This document shows positions 7,133-15,594 of a stretch of 64,000 nucleotides of DNA, piece after piece. A program made the position numbers and the translations under genes. Position 1 is the stretch's first letter; every line of letters begins with the position of its first letter. The notes beneath the pieces are model-generated. The model was not told the origin of the DNA. It saw only the letters and a list, made by a program, of their open reading frames with translations, and did no database searches. This DNA is from Bryobacterales bacterium (lineage in GTDB: Bacteria > Acidobacteriota > Terriglobia > Bryobacterales > Bryobacteraceae): positions 682,001-746,000 of the forward strand of contig JADJWL010000025.1 of assembly GCA_016716385.1 (NCBI GenBank), given 5' to 3'.

Positions 7133-8596
7133 ATGCGTGTCATCGATCTGGCGATCGTGGTGGTCTACCTGATCGGCATCACGCTCTTCGGAGCGCGGTT
7201 CCGCCGCAGCCAGAAGGACCTCAAGACGTACTTCCTCGGAGGCCGCACCGCTCCCTGGTGGGCGATCGCTCTGTCTATCGTCTCGGCCGAAACCAGCACT
7301 CTTACCATTATTGGCACGCCGGCGCTGGCGTTTGGAGGCAACCTCGGCTTCCTGCAACTCGTGCTTGGCTACCTGGTGGCCAGAGTCGTGATCGTGCTCC
7401 TGTTCCTGCCGCACTACTTCCGCGGCGAGATGTACACGGCCTACGAGCTGATGCGCCGCCGCTTCGGAGAACGGCTGCGCCGCGCGACCGCCGTGACGTT
7501 TCTGATCACCCGGGCGCTGGCGGAAGGGGTCCGCGTGTTCGCCATTTCGATCGTGATCTCGATCGTTCTGGGAACCGGGGAGGTGGCGTCGATCGCTCTG
7601 ATCACCGCGCTCACCTTGTTCTATACCTTCGAAGGCGGGATGACCGCGGTGATCTGGACCGACGTCGTGCAGATGGTGATCTACGTGACGGGGGCCGTCG
7701 TCAGTTTCTTTGTGATTTTGAACCACATTCCGGGAGGCTGGGAGCACGTGGTCGCGTCGGCGGCGCCGCTAGGCAAGTTCCAGGTCTTCGACTTCCAGTT
7801 CGCACTGTCCAGCGAGTTCTTCTCGACAACATACACCTTCTGGGCAGGACTGTTGGGGGGCTGCTTCCTGACCACCGCCAGCCACGGCACCGACCAGTTG
7901 ATGGTCCAGCGCCTACTCGCGGCGCGCTCCCAGGGACAAAGCGCCGTGTCCCTGCTGTCCAGTTGGATCGTGATCTTCTGCCAGTTCCTGCTGTTCCTGT
8001 TGATCGGTGTGTCGCTCTACGTGTTCTACACCGACGCGAACCTGCCCCCGCCGCATCCGCCGGACCGCCTATATCCGCAGTTCATCTGGACGTATCTCCC
8101 GGTCGGAGTCGCGGGTCTGGTGATCGCGGCGATTCTGGCGGCGGCGATGGCCAACATCGCGGCGGCGCTCAATTCCCTGGCCGCGACCACCGTGGTCGAT
8201 CTGTATAAGCCGCTCTTGGGTCCCGCGGCCGAAACCAAGAGCGACCGGTTCTACCTGCGGCTGGCGCGCGGCGTCACCATCTTTTGGGGCCTGGTGCTCC
8301 TCGGCATCGGGATCCTCGCCCGCCAGTGGGGTTCGGTGCTGGAAGCGGGCCTCGCCATTGCGTCGATCCCGTTCGGGGCGCTGCTTGGTGTGTTCCTGCT
8401 CGGGGTGCTGACCAGGCGCGTTGGAGAGCGCGACGCTCTGGTCGGCATGTTCGCGGGACTGGCGGCGATCACGTTTGTCCGCTTCGGTACGTCCATCGCA
8501 TGGACCTGGTACGTCCTGATTGGCACATCGGTCACGTTCTGCGCGGCTTGGGTGGCTGCCCTGCTGAGCGGCCGCAAAGTGGAGGAAATCCGTTGA
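7133..8596 (+). CDS. Sodium:solute symporter (SSS family)
   Basis: Integral membrane protein of 487 aa with about 13 hydrophobic segments and the SSS/SLC5 pattern: IDLAIVVVYLIGITLFG (TM1), YFLGGRTAPWWAIALSIVSAETSTLTIIGTPALAFGGNLGF (residues about 32-75), AYELMRRRFGERLRRATA, and the late conserved ASHGTDQLMVQRLLAA region near residue 255. SSS proteins import a solute with sodium; the substrate cannot be read from sequence. ATG 7133 was chosen because it gives a natural TM1 start and sits behind an extended -10. An in-frame GTG at 7112 is an alternative. The stop overlaps the TTG start of the APC permease, so the two are co-translated. Confidence 0.88.
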   Translation: MRVIDLAIVVVYLIGITLFGARFRRSQKDLKTYFLGGRTAPWWAIALSIVSAETSTLTIIGTPALAFGGNLGFLQLVLGYLVARVVIVLLFLPHYFRGEMYTAYELMRRRFGERLRRATAVTFLITRALAEGVRVFAISIVISIVLGTGEVASIALITALTLFYTFEGGMTAVIWTDVVQMVIYVTGAVVSFFVILNHIPGGWEHVVASAAPLGKFQVFDFQFALSSEFFSTTYTFWAGLLGGCFLTTASHGTDQLMVQRLLAARSQGQSAVSLLSSWIVIFCQFLLFLLIGVSLYVFYTDANLPPPHPPDRLYPQFIWTYLPVGVAGLVIAAILAAAMANIAAALNSLAATTVVDLYKPLLGPAAETKSDRFYLRLARGVTIFWGLVLLGIGILARQWGSVLEAGLAIASIPFGALLGVFLLGVLTRRVGERDALVGMFAGLAAITFVRFGTSIAWTWYVLIGTSVTFCAAWVAALLSGRKVEEIR

Positions 8597-9978
8597 ACCG
8601 TCCGCATGTCTCGTTGAGCCGGGAGCTGGGTCCGTGGAGCGCTGCCGCGATCGTCGTCGGCACCGTGATCGGAAGCGGCATCTTTATCGTTCCGAATTTC
8701 ATGACCCAAAAGGTCGGCAGTCCGGAAATGGTCTTTCTGGTCTGGATTGCCGGCGGGCTTCTGTCGCTGGCGGGAGCGCTGTCGTACGCCGAGTTGGGCG
8801 CAGCGATGCCGGGCGCAGGCGGCGAGTACGTCTACTTGCGCGCTGCCTATGGCCCGCTCTGGAGCTTTGTCTACGCCTGGACGCAACTGGCGGTCGCCAA
8901 GAGCGCATCCATCGCCACGCTGGCGACTGCGTTTGTGTTGTATCTCGGTCACTTCGTTCCGCAACTGAAGAATGTCATCGCGGTGATCCCGCTGCCGATT
9001 GGACGTGATGGGGCACCCCTTGAGATCAATCTGGGCCAGGTCGTGGCCATGGCCAGCATTCTGATTCTGGCCGGGGTGAATTATCTGGGGGTCAAAGTCG
9101 GTGGGCGAGTCCAGGTTGTGGTGACCGCTCTTAAGATCGGCCTGATTCTCGGCTTGATTGTGTTCGGCCTGTCCTCGGACCGGGGCAGTTGGGAGAATTT
9201 CCAGCAGGCGGCGCCGGCGGCCGGGGGAATCCTGGCATTTTTCGCGGCCCTGCGCGCGGCGCTCTGGGCATACGACGGGTGGAACAACGTGACCATGGTG
9301 GCCTCAGAAGTGAAGAACCCCCAGCGGAATCTGCCCCGGTCGCTGATCGGAGGCACATTGACTGTCATGGGTGTGTACCTGGTGGCCAACGCTGCGTATT
9401 TCTATGTGCTTCCGGCGCCCGAAGTCGCCGCGAGCGAACTGGTGGCAGCGGACATGATGCGGAAGGCCGGCGGAGACGTCGGCGCGGCTCTCGTCTCGCT
9501 CGCCGCGATGATCTCGATTCTGGCGGCGCTGAACGGTTCGATTCTTTCAGGTTCGCGGGTTCCGTATGCCATGGCGGACGATGGGTACTTCTTTAGCGCC
9601 CTGGCTCAGGTTCATCCGCGCTTCCATACTCCCGGGGTATCGATCCTTGTTCTGAGTCTTTGGTCGGCAGTCCTGGTACTTTCCGGAGGCTATGACCAGC
9701 TGTTCACGTGCGTGATTTTCGCCAGTTGGATCCTCTACGGAATGACGACGGCGTCCGTTCTGGTCTTGCGAAGACGCCAGCCGCACCTCGATCGGCCGTA
9801 CAGGACACTGGGCTATCCTGTTGTGCCCATTCTGTTTGTACTGATCGCGCTGGGTCTTGTGGTGTCCACCGTGATCGATTCTCCACGGGAGTCTCTGATC
9901 GGCGTCCTGCTCATCGCGATAGGCCTACCGTTCTACTCCTACTGGAGCCGCAGGAAGAGGCACCTGCGACCCAATTGA
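8593..9978 (+). CDS. APC-superfamily amino acid permease
   Basis: Protein of 461 aa, about 12 TM segments. The first helix carries the APC signature VVGTVIGSGIFIVP (about residues 20-33), followed by LSYAELGAAMPGAGGEYVYLRAAYGP and, in the middle, WAYDGWNNVTMVASEVKNPQRNLPRSL. These match LAT/serine-threonine exchanger-like permeases (AmAT/LAT group). Substrate is probably an amino acid; specificity is not visible. The start is TTG at 8593, supported by GGAGGA 7 nt upstream, and it overlaps the symporter stop (TTGA). Two unrelated transporters in one operon suggests shared use of a related nutrient, for example peptide breakdown products (inference). Confidence 0.88.
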   Translation: MNRPHVSLSRELGPWSAAAIVVGTVIGSGIFIVPNFMTQKVGSPEMVFLVWIAGGLLSLAGALSYAELGAAMPGAGGEYVYLRAAYGPLWSFVYAWTQLAVAKSASIATLATAFVLYLGHFVPQLKNVIAVIPLPIGRDGAPLEINLGQVVAMASILILAGVNYLGVKVGGRVQVVVTALKIGLILGLIVFGLSSDRGSWENFQQAAPAAGGILAFFAALRAALWAYDGWNNVTMVASEVKNPQRNLPRSLIGGTLTVMGVYLVANAAYFYVLPAPEVAASELVAADMMRKAGGDVGAALVSLAAMISILAALNGSILSGSRVPYAMADDGYFFSALAQVHPRFHTPGVSILVLSLWSAVLVLSGGYDQLFTCVIFASWILYGMTTASVLVLRRRQPHLDRPYRTLGYPVVPILFVLIALGLVVSTVIDSPRESLIGVLLIAIGLPFYSYWSRRKRHLRPN

Positions 9979-10082
9979 GCCGAAAAATCTGAGGGGGGCC
10001 AACTTTGTTCCGTTTTCAGAACAGACTGGACTTGCGATTTCTCGGGAAGTGAGATAGAAAGGCTGTAGGCGAAGATCCAGCA

Positions 10083-10112
10083 GTTTCCGGGAAATGCCAT
10101 TTGCCCGGAAAC
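10083..10112 (+). promoter_or_regulatory. Long near-perfect hairpin upstream of the AT-hook gene
   Basis: GTTTCCGGGAAAT pairs with ATTT-g-CCCGGAAAC across a 3-nt loop: 13 pairs with a single bulged G. It starts 104 nt after the permease stop and ends 36 nt before the AT-hook start codon. No T-run follows, so an intrinsic terminator is unlikely. A protein-binding operator or an mRNA leader structure is more likely. Confidence 0.5.
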
Positions 10113-10148
10113 GGTTGGGGCCAGCCACTACAGCAACGGGAGTCATTC

Positions 10149-10352
10149 ATGGACGTAACGAAAATTCTGGCGGAACTCCGCCAGGAAAAAGAGCAGTTAG
10201 AAGAGGCGATCATCAGCCTCGAGCGTTTGGCGCGCGGGCGAGGCCGGCGCCGTGGACGTCCGCCAGCCTGGTTGGCTGAACAGCCGAAGCGCCGTGGCCG
10301 CCCGCCGGGGAGCAAGAACAAGAGCACCCAGGCAAAGGCCGCTTCCGAATAG
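10149..10352 (+). CDS. Small basic protein with coiled-coil and two AT-hook motifs
   Basis: Protein of 67 aa. Residues 1-27 (MDVTKILAELRQEKEQLEEAIISLE) form an amphipathic, probably coiled-coil helix. The rest contains two AT-hook-like cores, GRRRGRPPAW and KRRGRPPGSKNK, which bind the minor groove of AT-rich DNA. Together these suggest a dimeric nucleoid-associated or xenogeneic-silencing-type protein. The start is ATG 10149, preceded by CGGGAG about 6 nt upstream, and a 30-nt hairpin sits between it and the permease gene. Similar tiny proteins recur in Acidobacteriota genomes as I recall, but no function is established. The gene ends 4 nt before the convergent serine-hydrolase gene. Confidence 0.7.
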   Translation: MDVTKILAELRQEKEQLEEAIISLERLARGRGRRRGRPPAWLAEQPKRRGRPPGSKNKSTQAKAASE

Positions 10353-10356
10353 GCGC

Positions 10357-12720
10357 TTACTGGTAGAGCAGGTACATCTGCCGGAGAGCGGCAAAGGCTG
10401 ACAAGTCCTCCTGCCAGCTTTGGTGAATCGCCCTCGGATCCTCCCCTGAGACGAGGGCGTCGATGGTTCTCTGGCTGCCGATCAATCGGCGATTTCTGGA
10501 GAAGTCAATCTGCCCCGGGTAAAGCGCCTGGAGGGCAGCAGCGATTTCGGTGCCCAAGCGGGCGCTGTCCAGTGCGTCTCTTTGAGTGAGCAGAATGCGC
10601 ACTCCCTCGACGGTGCGCCCCTGCAGCCTGGAAGCCGAAGGCGTGAACCGAACCGGGTAGAAGCGAACCCCTGGAACTTTTCGTGCGTTCAGATAGGACG
10701 CAAGCTCCGGGCCTTTCACAAACGCGGCGCCGATCACCTCAAACGGCGTATCGGTGCCGCGCCCAACCGAGTAGTTTTCCGACGATTCCAACATCGCGAC
10801 GCCGGGATAAAGAATCGCGGCTGTCAGGCTGCGCATGTTGGGTGACGGATCGATCCAGGTCAGACCCGTCGAGTCGAACCAGTCTCCCCGCTCCCAGTGC
10901 CGCATCGGCACAACCTGGAGATCCGCGCCGATCTTTTTCTCGTCGTTGAACATGCGCGCCATTTCAGCGACGGTCATGCCGTGGCGCACGGGCATCGGGA
11001 AGTAGCCGATGAAGGACGTGAGGTCCTGGTCCAGAATCGGGCCCTGGACATGGACGCCCGTGATGGGATTCGGCCTGTCGAGCACCCAGACAGGGATCTT
11101 GTGGCGGGCCGCTTCCTCCATCACGTTGCCCAGGGTCGAGATATACGTGTAGAAGCGTGCGCCGATATCCTGGATATCGAACACCAGGGCATCCACCCCG
11201 CCCAGCATTTCCTCCGAGGGACGGCGGTTCGGTCCGGAATACAAGCTCCAGATCTTGAGCCCCGTGGCGGCATCCACGTCATGGCCGACATTCTCGTGGT
11301 CTTCGCGGCCGGCAATCCCGTGCTCCGGAGAGTAGAGGGCCACGACCTTGAGGCCGGCCTCGATCATCCGGTCCACATTGCGCTTCCCCTCGCGGTCGAG
11401 ACCGGTATGGTTGGTGACCAGACCGACGTTCCGGCCCTGCAGCGGGGCGAATTTCTGTTCCGCCAAGACATCCAAACCGGTCAGGACACGGGCATTTCGT
11501 TCGACCGTACGAACCAGACCGGCGCCGAGAACAGTATCGTTGTAGCCCGCGATGCGGATGCCGGGAGCATCGATCCCGATCGCCGCCGCCACCGCGGTGG
11601 CGACCTTCCCGCGCAACGGTGTGATGTTCCGCCGCACCCTGGGATGGACGCTGTTCGCCATCAGGATCACGTAAGTCCGGGTCACGGGGTCGATCCACAT
11701 CGAGGTCCCGGTGAAGCCCGTATGTCCAAATGAGCCGAGGGGGAACAACTCGCCCCTGGGCCCGGAGAATGGGGAGTCAATATCCCAGCCAAACCCCCGC
11801 AGGACCGGCTGGTTGGGGGGTGTTTGCGGCGCCGTGAAGGCTTCCACCGTTCGCGACTGCACCACCCGGACGCCATTCAGTTCGCCGCGGTTCAGCATCA
11901 TCCGGGCAAACTTGGCCAGGTCGTCGGCGGTGGAGAAGAGGCCCGCGTGGCCGGCGACGCCTCCCATGAAGCGCGTTGTCGGATCGTGCACGACGCCCCG
12001 CAGCGGCTCGCGCCCCCGCTCCACGATTTCGGTCGGTGCAATGCGCGCTTTCCACGCCGGCGGCGGCTGAAACGTTGTGTCGCGCATGCCCAGGGGCTGG
12101 AAAATCGTCTCCCGTGCGAAATCCGGCAACATCTTGCCGGTCACCCGCCGCACGATTTCTCCCAGCAGGACGAAATTGATGTCGCTATAGACGAACCGGG
12201 CGCCTGGCGGATGCCGCGGCTGGTCCACCAGGGCGAGGCGGATTCCGGTTTCGTAGCCGCTCCACTCGGGCTTCAGGTCGACATCCGGCCGCAGACCGGA
12301 GAAATGGGTGAGCAGGCTGCGCACGGTGATCGGGCTGTCCCCGCCCTGGAACTCAGGCAGATATTCCGTCACCCGATCGTTCAGGCGCACACGGCCCTGC
12401 TCGACGAGCTGCATGATGGACGTGGTTGTTGCCACGACTTTTGTCAGCGAGGCGCAGTCGAAGATCGTATCCAGCGTCATCGGCTCGCGCCGGGGCACGA
12501 GGGCGCGGGATCCGTAGGCTTTGTGGTGGAGGATCTGGCCGTCCTGCCCGACGAGCAGAACCGCCCCTGGGATCTGGTCGCGCGCAATGGCTTCTTCGAT
12601 GACGCGATCGAGGTTCGCGGACGCGGGAAACGTCTGGGCAAATGCCGGCAACAGGGCAAGCGCGGCCCCCGCCAGCAGTCTAGCCGAGTTTCCTCGCCAA
12701 GTCTTCGAGTTTGCGGGCAA
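10357..12720 (-). CDS. Fusion of beta-lactamase-family serine hydrolase and NamZ (DUF1343) exo-beta-N-acetylmuramidase
   Basis: About 787 aa from a TTG at 12720 that gives a signal peptide (RLLAGAALALLPAFAQ). The N-terminal half is a class C beta-lactamase/PBP4-like domain with the serine motif SLTK, the YSDINF (Y-x-N) motif and a late GHTGFTG. The C-terminal half, from about GRNVGLVTNHTGLDREG onward, is DUF1343 with YSPEHGI, DIQDIGARFYTYISTL, VLDRPNPI and ENYSVGRGTDTPFE. DUF1343 includes B. subtilis NamZ (YbbC), which removes N-acetylmuramic acid from peptidoglycan ends; ybbC lies next to a serine-hydrolase gene, ybbE. Here both are one polypeptide, implying periplasmic murein turnover. The start overlaps the dehydratase gene by about 41 nt and is uncertain. 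Confidence 0.85.
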   Translation of the reverse strand: MPANSKTWRGNSARLLAGAALALLPAFAQTFPASANLDRVIEEAIARDQIPGAVLLVGQDGQILHHKAYGSRALVPRREPMTLDTIFDCASLTKVVATTTSIMQLVEQGRVRLNDRVTEYLPEFQGGDSPITVRSLLTHFSGLRPDVDLKPEWSGYETGIRLALVDQPRHPPGARFVYSDINFVLLGEIVRRVTGKMLPDFARETIFQPLGMRDTTFQPPPAWKARIAPTEIVERGREPLRGVVHDPTTRFMGGVAGHAGLFSTADDLAKFARMMLNRGELNGVRVVQSRTVEAFTAPQTPPNQPVLRGFGWDIDSPFSGPRGELFPLGSFGHTGFTGTSMWIDPVTRTYVILMANSVHPRVRRNITPLRGKVATAVAAAIGIDAPGIRIAGYNDTVLGAGLVRTVERNARVLTGLDVLAEQKFAPLQGRNVGLVTNHTGLDREGKRNVDRMIEAGLKVVALYSPEHGIAGREDHENVGHDVDAATGLKIWSLYSGPNRRPSEEMLGGVDALVFDIQDIGARFYTYISTLGNVMEEAARHKIPVWVLDRPNPITGVHVQGPILDQDLTSFIGYFPMPVRHGMTVAEMARMFNDEKKIGADLQVVPMRHWERGDWFDSTGLTWIDPSPNMRSLTAAILYPGVAMLESSENYSVGRGTDTPFEVIGAAFVKGPELASYLNARKVPGVRFYPVRFTPSASRLQGRTVEGVRILLTQRDALDSARLGTEIAAALQALYPGQIDFSRNRRLIGSQRTIDALVSGEDPRAIHQSWQEDLSAFAALRQMYLLYQ

Positions 12721-12979
12721 GTTCGAGATCAAGCGCGGTGATGCCACCGGCGTCGTGGGTGGAAAGGTCGACCGAGACACGATTATAGACATTAGACCAC
12801 TCGGGATGGTGGTTCATTGCCTCAATCGCGATGGCGGCGGTGGCCATGAAGCCGAACGCATGGACAAAGTCCGGAAAAACGTAGTCACGGTGCAGTTTGC
12901 CGCCTGCCTCCGACCAGCCGGGCAGACCGGCCAGACCGGAGGAGATCTCTTCGCTGCTCAGACGTGCGCGCTTCGACAT
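12680..12979 (-). CDS. phhB: 4a-hydroxytetrahydrobiopterin dehydratase (pterin-4a-carbinolamine dehydratase)
   Basis: Protein of 99 aa, typical PCD length. The active-site signature is clear: AIAIEAMNHHPEWSNVYNRV followed by LSTHDAGGITALDLELA, with the conserved His-His-Pro-x-Trp and downstream T-H-D residues. The enzyme dehydrates the pterin carbinolamine formed by aromatic amino acid hydroxylases and regenerates the cofactor; in bacteria lacking such hydroxylases it may serve molybdopterin or other pterin metabolism. It lies between the ferredoxin gene (6-nt gap) and the serine hydrolase/NamZ gene, which overlaps its 3' end. Confidence 0.9.
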   Translation of the reverse strand: MSKRARLSSEEISSGLAGLPGWSEAGGKLHRDYVFPDFVHAFGFMATAAIAIEAMNHHPEWSNVYNRVSVDLSTHDAGGITALDLELARKLEDLARKLG

Positions 12980-12985
12980 GGCAGT

Positions 12986-13387
12986 TCAGGCGGCCGAATT
13001 CCTGCGGGCCGAGGGGATCGCGTCTCCCAGGATGGAGCTGCCGCCCTCGCTGACATAGTTGCGGTTCCATGCGGGGATGCTCACGATGACGTCGCCGCCC
13101 TTCACCACCGCCTGGCAGCCGAGCCGTGAGTGGAGCGTCAGGTCGGCGGCGGTATCGAGGCGGTCCATCTCGTCGTCCTGCATCTCGGAAAGATGGCCTT
13201 CGCCGTCCTTGACCACCACATGGCAGGTCGTGCAGGCGCAACTGCCTCCGCACGCGTGTTCCAGTTGGACGCCAAAGTTCAGAGCGATATCGAGGAGCGA
13301 ACCGGGCAATCCGTGATGCTTGTAGGGAAGCTTCCCTTCTTCGAACTCCACCGTGACGTTGGCGGGGAGGAACGTTACCTTGGGCAC
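12986..13387 (-). CDS. fdx: 2Fe-2S ferredoxin (adrenodoxin/ISC type)
   Basis: Protein of 133 aa from a GTG at 13387 (V-P-K-V-T-F-L-P-A-N). The cluster ligands are visible as C-GGSC-x-C-x2-C (HACGGSCACTTCH) with the fourth Cys in LGCQAVV, and the family residues LLDIALNFGVQLEHACGG and MDRLDTAADLTLHSRLGCQ match adrenodoxin-like Fdx. It carries electrons, often in Fe-S assembly or oxygenase chains. TATAAT sits exactly 6 nt before the GTG and there is no separate leader, suggesting leaderless expression. The upstream YjbQ gene ends at 13413. Confidence 0.9.
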   Translation of the reverse strand: MPKVTFLPANVTVEFEEGKLPYKHHGLPGSLLDIALNFGVQLEHACGGSCACTTCHVVVKDGEGHLSEMQDDEMDRLDTAADLTLHSRLGCQAVVKGGDVIVSIPAWNRNYVSEGGSSILGDAIPSARRNSAA

Positions 13388-13393
13388 CCTTCC

Positions 13394-13399
13394 ATTATA
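13394..13399 (-). promoter_or_regulatory. Perfect -10 box (TATAAT) for leaderless ferredoxin mRNA
   Basis: TATAAT on the minus strand, then GGAAGG, then the GTG start at 13387. The 6-nt gap puts the expected transcription start at or next to the start codon. No -35 match is seen. It lies between the end of yjbQ and the ferredoxin gene. Confidence 0.6.
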
Positions 13400-13412
13400 A
13401 GGGGCCGCGTCT

Positions 13413-13835
13413 TCACTCCCCGATGATCTTGACAAGAGCGCGCTTGCGCCGCTTTCCGTCGAACTCGCCGTAGAAGATCTGTTCCCAGGGGCCGAAGTCC
13501 AGACGCCCGTTCGTGATCGCGACCACGACCTCGCGCCCCATGATCTGCCGCTTCATGTGGGCATCGGCATTGTCCTCGCCGGTGCGGTTGTGCAGGTATT
13601 GGGAGGTCGGGGCATGGGGAGCGAGGGCTTCCAGCCACTTCTCATAGTCGGCGTGAAGACCCGATTCATCGTCGTTGATGAACACCGATGCCGTGATGTG
13701 CATCGCGTTGACCAGAGCGAGTCCCTCGCGGACGCCGCTCTCGCGCAGGCACTCCTGCACCTGCGGCGTGATGTTCACGAAGCCGCGGCGGGAGGGGACT
13801 TCGAACCATAACTCCTTCCGGTAACTCTTCATCAT
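13413..13835 (-). CDS. yjbQ: YjbQ family protein (UPF0047)
   Basis: Protein of 140 aa covering the whole UPF0047/YjbQ fold: [39 protein letters not shown], followed by [51 protein letters not shown]. The conserved His, Asn and Glu/Asp residues form a metal-bound site. E. coli YjbQ has been reported to show thiamine-phosphate-synthase activity, but its physiological role is unclear. It starts with ATG-ATG; TAGGCT ends 5 nt upstream. It is divergent from the glycosyltransferase gene at 13874, the two starts being 38 nt apart. Confidence 0.9.
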   Translation of the reverse strand: MMKSYRKELWFEVPSRRGFVNITPQVQECLRESGVREGLALVNAMHITASVFINDDESGLHADYEKWLEALAPHAPTSQYLHNRTGEDNADAHMKRQIMGREVVVAITNGRLDFGPWEQIFYGEFDGKRRKRALVKIIGE

Positions 13836-13861
13836 GGGTTAGCCTAGCAGGTCCCTTCAGG

Positions 13862-13867
13862 TACAAT
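13862..13867 (+). promoter_or_regulatory. -10 box (TACAAT) of the glycosylation operon, leaderless type
   Basis: TACAAT followed by the 6-nt spacer CGTGGG and then the TTG start at 13874. No Shine-Dalgarno can fit, and no -35 hexamer is evident 16-18 nt upstream. Confidence 0.55.
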
Positions 13868-13873
13868 CGTGGG

Positions 13874-14887
13874 TTGCCGCACTACCGTGTCACGGTGGCG
13901 GTGCCGACGCTCGCCGCCGACGCCAGCCTTCTGGCCTGCGTCCGCGCTTTGCTCAGCCAGACCGTGGAAGACCTGGAGATCGTCGTAGTCGACAACAGCG
14001 GCGTGGGACGCGCGCAGGAAGCACTGCGCGAGATCGGCTCGGAGCGGGTGCGGGTCCTCGTGAACGAACGGAACACCGGATTTGGCGCCGCGGTCAACCA
14101 GGCGTTTGCCGCCTCCGCTGCTCCATTCCTGGCGACGGTCAACGACGATGCCGAAGCGGATCCGCGCTGGGCCGAGGCGCTGCTGCGCGCGTCGGACGCA
14201 ACCGACGTTGGTATGTGGGCGTCGCGCGTCATGCTGCCTGATGGCACGCTCGATTCGGCCGGGATGTTGCTCTGTCCGGACGGGATCGGCAAGCAGCGGG
14301 GACACGGGCGTCCGCCGGCGGATTTCGCACGCGAAGAGGAGGTCTTGCTGCCCAGCGGGTCGGCGGCCCTCTATCGGCGCGCTGTCATCGAGGAGACCGG
14401 CGGCTTCGACGGCGCCTTTTTCTTGTACTGCGAGGACACGGATCTCGGCTTGCGCGCCCGCTGGCTGGGATGGCGCTGTCTCTACGTGCCGGACGCGGTG
14501 GTCCATCACCGGTATTCCCACACGGCCGGACGCGCATCGCCGCTCAAGGCCTGGTATGTCGAGCGCAACCGGCTGTCGCTGGTGGTCAAGTGCTTTCCGG
14601 GCGCGATGCTATGGATGTCGCCGTGGAACGCTGCCGCGCGGTACTTCTGGCATGTCCGGACGCTGGTTTCCGGACGGGGCAGCGCGGGCCGCTTCCGCGA
14701 GGAAGGACACGGCGGCGCCCGGCTGGTGTGGTACGTCCTGCGGGCGCATTGGGCGCTCGTCCTCGGCTTGCCGCGGCTGATCCGCCAAAGGCGTCTCATC
14801 CAGCGGACGGCCCGCGTCGGCGCGCGGCAGTTCCGCAGCCTGGTCCGCAGCCACGCGATTTCGCCGCGCGAGGTGGCCGAAGCGTGA
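13874..14887 (+). CDS. Family 2 glycosyltransferase (rhamnosyltransferase-like)
   Basis: Protein of 337 aa. GT-A fold features: VTVAVPTLAADASLLACVRALLSQT at the N-terminus, EIVVVDNSG, the NTGFGAAVNQAF motif (about residues 74-85), the DxD-type NDDAEADP, and GGFDGAFFLYCEDTDLGLRARWLGW (about 178-200), which contains the catalytic ED. The C-terminal third has hydrophobic and basic segments suggesting membrane association. It transfers a sugar, often rhamnose, to a surface glycan. Start TTG 13874 is preceded by a -10 box only 6 nt away. First gene of a five-gene glycosylation operon; its stop overlaps the next gene's GTG. Confidence 0.85.
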   Translation: MPHYRVTVAVPTLAADASLLACVRALLSQTVEDLEIVVVDNSGVGRAQEALREIGSERVRVLVNERNTGFGAAVNQAFAASAAPFLATVNDDAEADPRWAEALLRASDATDVGMWASRVMLPDGTLDSAGMLLCPDGIGKQRGHGRPPADFAREEEVLLPSGSAALYRRAVIEETGGFDGAFFLYCEDTDLGLRARWLGWRCLYVPDAVVHHRYSHTAGRASPLKAWYVERNRLSLVVKCFPGAMLWMSPWNAAARYFWHVRTLVSGRGSAGRFREEGHGGARLVWYVLRAHWALVLGLPRLIRQRRLIQRTARVGARQFRSLVRSHAISPREVAEA

Positions 14888-15585
14888 GCGCTGTCCTGAT
14901 CCTGGTGCCGGCCTTCAACGAAGAGGGCGCCGTAGGGCGCGTGGTCGAAGAGATTCACGCGGCCATGCCAGGCACGCCGGTCGTCGTGATCGATGATTGC
15001 TCGCGTGACGGCACTGTCGCGACTGCCCTCCGCGCCGGCGCCGAGATCCTGCCGTTGCCGCACCACCTGGGGCTCGGCGGATGCGTCCAGGCAGGCTACA
15101 AGCTCGCCTACGAGCGAGGCTTCGATTACGTGATCCGCGTCGATGGAGATGGCCAGCATGACCCGAACGACATCCCGCGTCTGCTCGACGCGTTGCGGAC
15201 CTCCGGCTGCGAGATGGTGATCGGGTCGCGCTTTATCGAAGGCAAGGAATACACGAGCTTTTCCCGTTCGCTCGGCATCCAGTTTTTCCGCCTCGTTCTG
15301 CGGCCCATTCTCGGGCGCGAGGTGCGGGACCCGACGTCGGGCTTTGTCGGCGTCAACCGGCGGGCGCTGGAGGTGTTTTCGAAGAGCTTCCCGCTCGAGT
15401 ATCCGGAGATCGAAGCGCTGGTCGTGCTGCAACGGAAGCGGTTCCGCTTCCTGGAAGTGCCCTGCCGGATCCGCCCGCGGACAACCGGCCGCAGTTCGAT
15501 CACGCCGGTGAAAAGCTTCTACTATATAGTGCATGTGCTGTTGGGCGTGCTGGTGAACGTGCTGCGCCTGCGCCCGAAGCCCTGA
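14884..15585 (+). CDS. Family 2 glycosyltransferase, dolichyl/polyprenyl-phosphate mannosyltransferase-like
   Basis: Protein of 233 aa starting at GTG 14884 (overlaps the preceding stop as GTGA). It shows the DPM1-like pattern: ILVPAFNEEGAVGRVVEEI, VVVIDDCSRDGT, the glycine-rich HHLGLGGCVQAGYKLA, DYVIRVDGDGQHDPNDIPRLL with the metal-binding DGDGQHDP, and GSRFIEGKE. These enzymes attach a sugar from a nucleotide donor to polyprenyl phosphate, providing lipid-linked donors for GT-C enzymes. That fits the TPR membrane GT-C-like protein two genes downstream and the DUF2304 protein immediately after. Confidence 0.88.
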   Translation: MSAVLILVPAFNEEGAVGRVVEEIHAAMPGTPVVVIDDCSRDGTVATALRAGAEILPLPHHLGLGGCVQAGYKLAYERGFDYVIRVDGDGQHDPNDIPRLLDALRTSGCEMVIGSRFIEGKEYTSFSRSLGIQFFRLVLRPILGREVRDPTSGFVGVNRRALEVFSKSFPLEYPEIEALVVLQRKRFRFLEVPCRIRPRTTGRSSITPVKSFYYIVHVLLGVLVNVLRLRPKP

Positions 15586-15594
15586 CGCACCGCC

